Of a stretch of 64,000 nt of DNA, positions 27,072 to 34,798 are shown one piece after another; within the stretch, counting starts at the first letter, position 1, and each line of letters opens with the position of its first letter. Under the pieces are notes generated by a model. The model was not told the DNA's origin. It was given only the letters and a program-made list of their open reading frames with translations, and did not search any database. The translations under genes and the position numbers were made by a program. Source of the DNA: Myxococcota bacterium (lineage in GTDB: Bacteria; Myxococcota; JAJVIH01); NCBI GenBank assembly GCA_022072125.1, contig JAJVIH010000029.1, forward strand, positions 1 to 64,000. The letters are read 5' to 3'.

Positions 27072-29147
27072 TTACCGTTTGCGAAAGATGTTGCTCTGGC
27101 GGCGGCGCTGTCCGGCGTCCAGTTTGAGTTCCAGCAGGGCTTCCACGCAATCGGGATTCGCCTGCAGGGCCTTTTCAAACTGCTGGTTGGCTTTTTCCGC
27201 CTCGCCGGTTTCCTTGTAAATGGAGCCCAGGAATACGTACGGTTTGTCCGAACGGGGATTCAGCGAAATCGCCTCGTTGATGGCCCGGATGGCTTCCGCG
27301 GTGGAGGCCTTTTCACCGGGATGGGATTTGTACAGGCTCCAGCCGTAGTAGGCGTGATAATCCCCCTCGTCGGCGTAGAGGTTCCGCGCCTCGTTGAAGC
27401 AATTGGCCGCCTTGGCGAATTCTTCGTTGCGCAGGTACATCTCGCCCTGCTGGAACTGGCCCTCGGCGGCCAGCATACGGCTGACATCCGAAGCCATGTC
27501 GCGCCGGATGCCGGAGTCCAGTTCCGCATCATACGCGGCGCGCGCTGCATGGTCCGACAGCGTTTCGTAGGCCTTGGTCACCAGCCCATAAATTTCCGCC
27601 GCCAGCGCCTTGATCTCGGAACTGACCGCGCTGGCGTAGCGATCGGGATGAAATTCCTTCGCTTGTTCGAAATAGGCCCGGCGAATTTCCGCCTCTCCAG
27701 CCTCCCGTTTGAGACCGAGAATCTGGTACAGGTTCTTGCGGCGCAGTTCCATGGCGCGCTGGGCCAGCCGTTCGCGCAGCACGCGCTCGCCAAGCGGCGG
27801 CGGCTGAGAGGAGGACTCCCGCTTGCGCAGCGGCGGCGGTCCCGCGGGCAGGGGCGGGGGTTCGGCGGCGGGGGAACTGGCTGTCATCAGGGGGCCGGGA
27901 TCGGTGATGGGATCAGCCGCCAAGGTAATAATGTCCGCGACCTTCAATGCGTGGATCAATTTCATCGCGCGGATTTCGTCCACGCCGGAGAATTTGATGA
28001 TCTGGGCGATGGTGCGTGATCCGTCAATCAACGGCAGCAGCTTCTCCTCGCCAAGGGTCTGGATGTCCTGGTAACGGTAGAGCGGGTCCCGGCTGGGCGC
28101 CGCGTAATACTTCATCAGCGGCGCCGCTTCCTTGCGGATGCGCGCGTCGTCGTAGGAGCGGCGAATGCCTTCCCAGATCAGTTGAGCGGGGCTGCCCTCG
28201 AACGTGGTGATGGCCTGCGGCAGGTTGGCGTTGGGATTGAACTGGTATTCGCCCTCCGGCCAGCCAAAGATGTCGAACAGTTTGGCCTCAAGCTGTTTTT
28301 CCAGCGCAAAGCCGAGGTTATGCGGACTGATGGCCCCCATCTCAATCAGGATGGTGCCCTGCTTGCGGTCGGAATGTTTCATCAGCCGCAGGGATTCCTC
28401 GCATTCCGCCTCACTGATCATGCCTTCCTTCACCAGCACGCGCCCCAGGCATTCGCTGGTCAGGTTGGATTTCACAAAAATCGGGCGTCCATCTTCAAAA
28501 AAGACGATCTTTTTGATCTTTCCCCACGAGACAAGCAGGGCTCCGGTCGCCTTGAGGCGGGATATCTGCGCCATGACCTCTGGAAACGGGGTCGCTCGCA
28601 GGTTGCCCTTGATCGCTTCGACCTTCATCACCATGCGGGATGCGGTCGTTTCAACCTCGGCCCGCTCATCCAGGGAGGATTGATCGGCGTAATCGTCCTC
28701 CGTCGGAGGCGGCGGGGGGGCTTCATCACCGGTGGGGGGCGGCGAAACCGCCGCGGGCCGGGGTTCGGGATAATCCTCGCCGAACAACTCCCGCAACGGG
28801 GCAAGCACATCCTCGGATTTGAAAGGCTTGTGGACATAGGCCACGCAGCCCCAGTCTTCCAGGGCTTCCCGCTTGTGTTCGGGGCCGCGGTAGACGCCGC
28901 TGATCATCATGATGGGAATGGTCTTTCCCTTGCTGGTCTGGCGGATGGACTCAACCACCTGGAAACCGTTCTGGCCGGGCAACAGCACATCCATGATGAC
29001 CAGGTCCACGTCCCGGTTCTCGAACGTGGAAAGGCCCCATTTGCCGTCCTTCTCCAGCAGAACGGTGAAGCCTTCCTCTTCCAGCATGTCCTTGAGCAGC
29101 TTCTGGACGCTTTTTTCGTCTTCGACAACCAGTATGGTCTTGGTCAC
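27072..29147 (-). CDS. REC - DUF4388 (PATAN) - DnaJ - TPR regulatory protein
   Basis: A 691-aa multi-domain protein. The receiver domain (about 1-120) has ILVVEDE and the phospho-acceptor in LVIMDVLLPGQNG. An acidic Pro-rich linker follows, then a DUF4388/PATAN-like region (about 170-400: phosphorylation-linked output found in deltaproteobacteria and cyanobacteria). A J domain lies near 470-540 with intact HPD (EFHPDRY), so DnaK could be recruited. TPR helices occupy about 555-680 and a basic tail ends the protein. The GTG start at 29147 is preceded by GAGGAG with an 8-bp gap; an open stretch further upstream overlaps glnE and lacks such support. It follows glnE by 5 bp. The output target is unknown. 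Confidence 0.87.
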   Translation of the reverse strand: MTKTILVVEDEKSVQKLLKDMLEEEGFTVLLEKDGKWGLSTFENRDVDLVIMDVLLPGQNGFQVVESIRQTSKGKTIPIMMISGVYRGPEHKREALEDWGCVAYVHKPFKSEDVLAPLRELFGEDYPEPRPAAVSPPPTGDEAPPPPPTEDDYADQSSLDERAEVETTASRMVMKVEAIKGNLRATPFPEVMAQISRLKATGALLVSWGKIKKIVFFEDGRPIFVKSNLTSECLGRVLVKEGMISEAECEESLRLMKHSDRKQGTILIEMGAISPHNLGFALEKQLEAKLFDIFGWPEGEYQFNPNANLPQAITTFEGSPAQLIWEGIRRSYDDARIRKEAAPLMKYYAAPSRDPLYRYQDIQTLGEEKLLPLIDGSRTIAQIIKFSGVDEIRAMKLIHALKVADIITLAADPITDPGPLMTASSPAAEPPPLPAGPPPLRKRESSSQPPPLGERVLRERLAQRAMELRRKNLYQILGLKREAGEAEIRRAYFEQAKEFHPDRYASAVSSEIKALAAEIYGLVTKAYETLSDHAARAAYDAELDSGIRRDMASDVSRMLAAEGQFQQGEMYLRNEEFAKAANCFNEARNLYADEGDYHAYYGWSLYKSHPGEKASTAEAIRAINEAISLNPRSDKPYVFLGSIYKETGEAEKANQQFEKALQANPDCVEALLELKLDAGQRRRQSNIFRKR

Positions 29148-29152
29148 GGCGA

Positions 29153-32100
29153 CTACTCCTCGAACAGTTTCCGCCACGCGCCCCGCACTTCCCGCATGAC
29201 GTCCTGCAGGGCGGCCCTGAGGCGCGCTCCGGGCGGGGCGCTCCCATCATCGCGGTAGCCCATGCGGCGCGCCAGTTTGGCGTACGCCGCGTCGCCGCTG
29301 GGCAACTCGCTCTCCAGTCCCTCGTAGACAATGCGCAGGCGGCTTTCGAGCGTTCTCAAAAATACGTAGGCATGATGCAGGGAGCGGCCCGTATCTTCCG
29401 GCAGGAATCCTCCGGAAGTCAATGCCCGCAGCGCTTCCGGCACGCTGGTGACCCGCGCGCCGGGAAAATCCGCGCCATGCAGGAGTTGCAGGTACTGGGC
29501 GATGTATTCGATGTCCATCAGGCCGCCCGGTCCGGTTTTCAGGTTCAAGGCCCCGCGCACCCCGCCGCGCTCCTTTTCCGCGCGCATGCGCAACTGAAAC
29601 ATGTCGGATTTCAGGCTGGCGGGCAGGGGGCCGCGGTAGACCAGGTTCTCCAGCGGGTCGCGCAGCGTTTCCCACAACCCCTGGTCTCCCGCGATGAAAC
29701 GCAGCCGCAGCAGGGCCTGGCGTTCCCATGCCTGGGCGCGCGTCCGGTGGTAATCCAGAAAGGACGAAGCGGACACCACGAGGGCTCCCTGGTTGCCGCT
29801 CGGTCGCAGCCGCGTATCCACATCGTACAACCGGCCTTCCCGGGTGGGAGTGGTCATCAGGTGGATGAACTTCTGGGCGAGCCGGGAGAAATATTCCCGG
29901 TTGGTGATGGAGGTCCGCTGCCCCCCGGCCGTGGCGCCTTCCGATGAATAAACAAACACCAGGTCCAGATCGGAAGCATAGGTCAGTTCGCGTCCCCCCA
30001 GCTTGCCCAGCCCGAAAATGCACATGGACGCCGGACCATCCGGTCCCGCCGGAGCCCCCCACGCGCGTTCCATTTCCCGGCAGGCGATGCGCCAGACGCC
30101 ATTGATGGCGGTGTCCGCGAGTTGGGAGAGTTCTTCCTGCGCCTCGATCAAGCCCAGCGCGCCCGAAAACTCATTCATGGCGATGCGCAACAATTCCTCG
30201 GCGCGAAAACGGCAGAGGATTTCCAGTTCGTGCTCCAGATCGGCCGCCTGTTCCAGCCGGGAGGACAGGTCTTCTTCCATGCTGGCGCGCTCGCGGCGGG
30301 CGGGGCCAAGGGTTTCAATCACGAAGGTTTCGGTCAGTTCCGGATGATTGACCACCATGCGGGTCAGGCGCGCTCCCGCGGCCAGCAGGTTCAACAGCTT
30401 GCGCACGGCCGCCGGCGAGGATTTGAGCAGGCGCGCCCACTGGGCCCGCGGCTTGAGGTGGCTGAACAGGGCGGGCAGGCAGGCCAGCGCGTCGCCTGGG
30501 TCGGGGCTGTCCAGCAACTCCTTCCAGAACAGGGAACTCAGGGAGCGATCAAACGCCGGGCTGCCGGGGGAAAGGAATAACCCCGGCCGCCGGAGCAACT
30601 CCATCAGCGCCGCGGCGGCGCTTTGCGGGCGTTCCATGCCCGCTTCGTGCGCCCAATGCTCCAGTTCTTCCAGACTGGAGCCCGGTTCGAGCAACAATTC
30701 CACCCGCATGTCTCCGGGGATTTCCTCCGGTGCGAGGTGCAGGGAGTTGAACAGCGCATGCACGCGCTCCTGATGTTGCGTCAGCCGCCGCAGCAGCAGC
30801 GCCGCCGGGCTTTCCCCGCCCGTGGGCTCGATGGCCATGCGGCGGGCCAACCGTTCCAACTCGCCCGGATCAGTGGGCAGAACATGGGTCTGGAGTTGAT
30901 CCATCATCTGCAGGCGGTGCTCCAGCCGGCGGTAGAACACATAGGCGTCAGTCAGGTCCCCGGCCTCGCGCGAGGAGATCAGCCCGGCGCGGAACAGCGC
31001 GCGCAACTGCCCCAGGGTGGAGTGTTCGCGCAGCGAGGGATTGCGTCCCGCGTTGAGCAGCACAAGGGCCTGACAAAAAAATTCCGCCTCGCGGATGCCG
31101 CCGCGGCCCAGCTTCACATTCCAGCCGGTTTCGTTCTTGCGGGCCTGCGCGCGGTCCACCTTGCGCTTCATCTCCGCGATTTCCTGGAGCAGGCCGTAGT
31201 CGAGGGAGCGGCGCAGCATGAAGGGCGACACCTCGCGCAGGAAACGGTGTCCGGTCTCCAGGTCGCCGGCGATGGGCGCCGCCTTCAGCAAGGCGACTTT
31301 TTCCCAGGTTTGCCCCCAGTTTTCGTAATAGGACAGCGCGGCGTCCACCGAGTTGGTGAGCGGTCCGCCGCGTCCTTCGGGGCGCAGGTCCAAATCCACG
31401 CGGAAGACAAAACCTTCAGGCGTGATGTCGGAGAGCAGGGGGCCGATGCGCCGCGCCAGCCGGTCAAACCAGGCGTGCAGCGACAACTCGTGGCCCGCGC
31501 CATCGACCACGCCATCATCGGTTTCATAGAGATAAAGCAGATCAATATCGCTGGAGAAATTCAGCTCCCTCCCCCCCAGCTTGCCCATGCCCAGCACGCA
31601 GAACCCGCACCGCCGGCCATCGCGGGTGATGGCGGCCCCGGCGGACTCCTCCAGCTTCGCCCGGGCATGGCGCACCGCGGCCTCGCAGGCCGCGATGGCC
31701 ACGAAGGATATCTCCCGCGTCACCACTTCCACCGGCGCCAGACCCGAGACATCGCGGATGGCGATGCGGGCCATTTCCCGGTGGGCCCAGCGGCGGATGC
31801 GGAATTTGAACTGCTCATCGCTTTCCGCCCGCGCGGTCGCACGGAAGGCGCTGGAAAGGTATTGCTCGCGGGTCTGCTCCGGCTGAAGACGGCGGAGGGA
31901 CAGCAACGGCGCCAGCGCCAGGGGCTGGCGGGCGAGCGCCCGGGGCAGGTAGCGCGAACAGGCGCACAGCCACACCAGCCGCCACAGGCGCAGCGGATCG
32001 CGCGCGAGAAAACCATTGTGCCGCCGGGTCGCCCGCGACAACTCCAGCAATCCCGCCAGCGCCAGATCGGGATCGGGCGAGCCGGCGCAGGCGGCGATCA

Positions 32101-32224
32101 GTCCGGCGGCGAGCGCGGGCGGCGCGCCGCGGCGCCGGAGTTCGATGATTCCATGATCCAGGCCGCGCTGATCCAGAAATGCGCGCCGATCAGGGTGGCT
32201 CAGTTCGAAGGCGGTGGCGTCCAT
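29153..32224 (-). CDS. glnE: Bifunctional glutamine synthetase adenylyltransferase/deadenylylase
   Basis: A 1,023-aa enzyme that attaches AMP to and removes it from a Tyr of glutamine synthetase in response to PII. Two nucleotidyltransferase domains are present: GMGKLGGRELNFSSDIDLLY (about 208-230, expected deadenylylase half) and GLGKLGGRELTYASDLDLVF (about 733-755, expected adenylylase half), each followed by its helical domain. Both D-x-D metal sites are intact. The length matches the family (about 950-1,050). It begins 13 bp after the MopE-motif lipoprotein gene and ends 5 bp before the REC-PATAN-DnaJ gene, an operon context unrelated to nitrogen genes. Confidence 0.95.
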   Translation of the reverse strand: MDATAFELSHPDRRAFLDQRGLDHGIIELRRRGAPPALAAGLIAACAGSPDPDLALAGLLELSRATRRHNGFLARDPLRLWRLVWLCACSRYLPRALARQPLALAPLLSLRRLQPEQTREQYLSSAFRATARAESDEQFKFRIRRWAHREMARIAIRDVSGLAPVEVVTREISFVAIAACEAAVRHARAKLEESAGAAITRDGRRCGFCVLGMGKLGGRELNFSSDIDLLYLYETDDGVVDGAGHELSLHAWFDRLARRIGPLLSDITPEGFVFRVDLDLRPEGRGGPLTNSVDAALSYYENWGQTWEKVALLKAAPIAGDLETGHRFLREVSPFMLRRSLDYGLLQEIAEMKRKVDRAQARKNETGWNVKLGRGGIREAEFFCQALVLLNAGRNPSLREHSTLGQLRALFRAGLISSREAGDLTDAYVFYRRLEHRLQMMDQLQTHVLPTDPGELERLARRMAIEPTGGESPAALLLRRLTQHQERVHALFNSLHLAPEEIPGDMRVELLLEPGSSLEELEHWAHEAGMERPQSAAAALMELLRRPGLFLSPGSPAFDRSLSSLFWKELLDSPDPGDALACLPALFSHLKPRAQWARLLKSSPAAVRKLLNLLAAGARLTRMVVNHPELTETFVIETLGPARRERASMEEDLSSRLEQAADLEHELEILCRFRAEELLRIAMNEFSGALGLIEAQEELSQLADTAINGVWRIACREMERAWGAPAGPDGPASMCIFGLGKLGGRELTYASDLDLVFVYSSEGATAGGQRTSITNREYFSRLAQKFIHLMTTPTREGRLYDVDTRLRPSGNQGALVVSASSFLDYHRTRAQAWERQALLRLRFIAGDQGLWETLRDPLENLVYRGPLPASLKSDMFQLRMRAEKERGGVRGALNLKTGPGGLMDIEYIAQYLQLLHGADFPGARVTSVPEALRALTSGGFLPEDTGRSLHHAYVFLRTLESRLRIVYEGLESELPSGDAAYAKLARRMGYRDDGSAPPGARLRAALQDVMREVRGAWRKLFEE

Positions 32225-32237
32225 CCGCGGATACAGC

Positions 32238-33746
32238 CTAGGGGCGGCACAAACCCGCCGTGCAATTCAGGCCCGGCGAGCAGTCCTGCACCCCTCCGCA
32301 TTTGCATTTCTTCGATCCGGAGATGACCGGACCGCCCCAGTCACAGGAGGATTTCGGGCGGCAGTTGACCCCCGCCCCCGATCCATTGCCGGAACAGGAC
32401 CCCGCCGTGCTGTAGCAGAAGCGGTGATCGGGATCGCAGCGCGAGTACTCCGATGGGCAATCGCTGTCATTCAGGCACTGGGTGGAAAAATCCTTCTTCC
32501 GGCAGAGGCCGTCCGGATGACACAGGAACGAGGCGTCTCCACATGCCTGGGAGGATTCGCACAGGCAGGCCGTTCCCGCGGCGTTGGGTTTCCAGAAGTT
32601 GTCGCAGACCACCCCGCATTTTCCTCCCTGACAGACGGGCGTTCCATGAGAGACCGCCGGACATGTCGTCCCGCATTTTCCACAGTTGTTGATGTCGCGG
32701 GAGAGGTCAAAACCTTCATCCACGCGGCCGTTGCAGTTGTTGTCGCGGCCGTCGCAGACTTCCGGCGCGCCTGTCACGCCGCAGGCCGATTCACATCCGT
32801 CCTGCGGCGACTTGTTGAGATCGGCGAAGCCTGGCTGGCAATCACCCATCTGGCATTTGCCATTCACGCAGAGGGCGGAGGCGTTGGCGAATTCGCATTT
32901 GAGGCACTGGGGGCCGCAGCTTCCCGCCAGGTTCTTGGCGATGCCTTCGTCCACCGCGCCATCGCAGTTGTTGTCCACGAGGTCGCAGATTTCCACGCCG
33001 TTGTTGGTGGGGATACAGGTTTTGGATTCGCAGCCGTCTTTCGGATCCTGATTGGCGTCCGAGAAACCCGGCTCACAGGCCAGCCCGCAATTGCCCGATC
33101 GGCAAACCGGAGAGGCGTTAGCCCCGCCGGGGCATTGGCGGCCGCATTTGCCGCAGTTTTGGGAGTCCGCGTTCAGGTTGAAGCCTTCGTCGGTCAGGCC
33201 GTTGCAGTTGTTGTCGGCGGTGTCGCAGACCTCGGCGACGCCGATCGTGCCGGCGCAGGCGTATTCGCAGCCGTTGGACGGGTTGAAATCAATGTCGAAG
33301 AAACCGGACTTGCATTCGATGATCACGCAACGGCCCTCGCTGCATTCGCTGAAGGAATTGGGCAGCGTGCATGGGCCGCCGCAGTTGGAGTCCGTATCGC
33401 CGGGGCCGGAGTTCTCCGGGCTGGCGGAGTCGGATGGGGCGGCGTCCGCGGCGTCGCCAGAGGATGCATCGCCCCGGACATCCTCTGAACCGCCATCCGG
33501 AGGCAGGGGCCCGTCCGGAAGGGATGCATCCGTGGCGGTGGATGGAACCGATGCATCCGCCGCGGTCGCGGGGCCATCCGGAGGCAGTTGGTCGTTGGAA
33601 ATGCAGCGGCGGGTGAAACAGCGGAACCCGGGAGCGCATTCGTTGTCAGTTTCGCAGGCGATGCTGCCGGATCCCAGTTCAGTGCTGGGGAAGCATGACG
33701 CCAGCGCCAGCGCGATACCGGGAATCAGAAGGATCGAAAAACGCAT
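32238..33746 (-). CDS. Lipoprotein with MopE-type metal-binding motifs
   Basis: A 502-aa protein with signal and good lipobox (ALALASC). The mature part starts with a Cys-rich pair (ACETDNECAPGFRCFTRRCI), followed by an Asp/Ala/Pro-rich linker. Then come three MopE-type units, (V/I)CDxxDNNC(N/D)GxxDEG, interleaved with Cys-rich CGKCG and GCES modules. The family is annotated as putative metal-binding, and the Asn/Asp clusters suggest Ca or another divalent ion. AAAGG lies 5 bp before the ATG. It heads the minus-strand operon with glnE, and a diguanylate cyclase gene is divergent upstream. The function is unknown; surface location is inferred. Confidence 0.82.
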   Translation of the reverse strand: MRFSILLIPGIALALASCFPSTELGSGSIACETDNECAPGFRCFTRRCISNDQLPPDGPATAADASVPSTATDASLPDGPLPPDGGSEDVRGDASSGDAADAAPSDSASPENSGPGDTDSNCGGPCTLPNSFSECSEGRCVIIECKSGFFDIDFNPSNGCEYACAGTIGVAEVCDTADNNCNGLTDEGFNLNADSQNCGKCGRQCPGGANASPVCRSGNCGLACEPGFSDANQDPKDGCESKTCIPTNNGVEICDLVDNNCDGAVDEGIAKNLAGSCGPQCLKCEFANASALCVNGKCQMGDCQPGFADLNKSPQDGCESACGVTGAPEVCDGRDNNCNGRVDEGFDLSRDINNCGKCGTTCPAVSHGTPVCQGGKCGVVCDNFWKPNAAGTACLCESSQACGDASFLCHPDGLCRKKDFSTQCLNDSDCPSEYSRCDPDHRFCYSTAGSCSGNGSGAGVNCRPKSSCDWGGPVISGSKKCKCGGVQDCSPGLNCTAGLCRP

Positions 33747-33860
33747 ACGGACCTTTGCGGCAATCGGTCAGGCCCCCTTTGGGATTCTTGTTCTTCGCGA
33801 GGGGATGCGCAAGTTCGCGGGCCCGGTTGTTTACATGGAATCGCATTTGCAGCAGCATCA

Positions 33861-33889
33861 TTGATCGGCGTCCCCGACCTGTCTATGGT
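33861..33889 (+). promoter_or_regulatory. Candidate promoter for the diguanylate cyclase gene
   Basis: TTGATC (33861-33866) and TATGGT (33884-33889) are 17 bp apart, each matching 4 of 6 consensus bases. It lies about 26 bp upstream of the ATG at 33915. Confidence 0.3.
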
Positions 33890-33914
33890 GTCCAGGTCCT
33901 TCCAATCAGGATGA

Positions 33915-34691
33915 ATGGTGAGAGACCTCTGGTACAAGGCGACCCACCTTCCCCGCACCCTGAGCCTGCCTGCCGTGGCGTTTTTGTTGGCGCAGGGATC
34001 ATGGGTGGGGTTGTTGGTGTTGCGGGCGATTCTGGAAGAGCGCTGGCCTTCGTGGGAGTTCATTCGCGGCCAGTTCGCCTACGACGCCACCACGTATGTG
34101 TACATGGTGGTCGGCTCCACCACCATTTTCACCGCATGGGCCTATCTGTTGGGGCGCCAGCAGGAAAACCTGACCCAGGTGGCCATCACCGATTCGCTGA
34201 CCGGACTGTATAACCGCCGGCACCTGGTGGATCGCATGGCCCACGAGCTTTCCCGGTCGGCCCGGTACAATTCCCCCATCACGCTGCTGTTGATAGATGT
34301 GGATAACCTCAAGAAAATCAATGATGAAGGGGGTCATCAGGCGGGGGATGAGGCGATCCGCATGGTGTCATCCAGCATCCGCAAGGCCTGCCGGGCGACG
34401 GATCTCGCCGCCCGTCTGGGCGGAGACGAATTCGCCGTGCTGGCGCCTTCTACGCGCGCCGCCGAGGCTCGGGTGATTGCGACACGGTTGCTGGCGATCC
34501 TTCAGGACCTGAGGGACGATGGCGAGAAGGCCCCAACGGTTTCCGTGGGCATTGCGGAATGTGATTCGCGCACTCCCGTGGGTGTTCACGATCTGATGGC
34601 CGCGGCGGACAGCGCCCTCTATCAGGCGAAATCCCAGGGGCGAAACCGCGCCATGCAGGCCTCCGCGATCATTCCCATGCTGGTGGAATAG
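33915..34691 (+). CDS. Membrane diguanylate cyclase (GGDEF)
   Basis: A 258-aa protein with two hydrophobic segments (about 18-40 and 60-80) and a C-terminal GGDEF domain. It has TDSLTGLYNRRHL, the metal region LLIDVDNLKKINDEGGHQAGDE, the product-inhibition I-site R160-ATD163 exactly five residues before GGDEF (169-173), and the late AADSALYQAKSQGRN. All cyclase residues are present, so synthesis of c-di-GMP with feedback control is expected. There is no sensor domain beyond the short membrane part. The start could also be GTG 33918, which is better spaced from AGGA at 33908. Next gene: esterase-like lipoprotein, 107 bp downstream. Confidence 0.92.
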   Translation: MVRDLWYKATHLPRTLSLPAVAFLLAQGSWVGLLVLRAILEERWPSWEFIRGQFAYDATTYVYMVVGSTTIFTAWAYLLGRQQENLTQVAITDSLTGLYNRRHLVDRMAHELSRSARYNSPITLLLIDVDNLKKINDEGGHQAGDEAIRMVSSSIRKACRATDLAARLGGDEFAVLAPSTRAAEARVIATRLLAILQDLRDDGEKAPTVSVGIAECDSRTPVGVHDLMAAADSALYQAKSQGRNRAMQASAIIPMLVE

Positions 34692-34798
34692 ATGGCGCCG
34701 CCGCCTGGACGGCCTTTTCAGGCTTGAACCCGGTTCTGATTTCTGGGAACGTATTCCCGGGTGTGTTCCACGGACCTCAGCCTCGGGCGCCAATACAC

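Noticed and set aside
30623-32326. Plus-strand open frame of about 560 codons opposite glnE
   Set aside because: glnE has both catalytic motifs intact; the opposite frame is a composition shadow.
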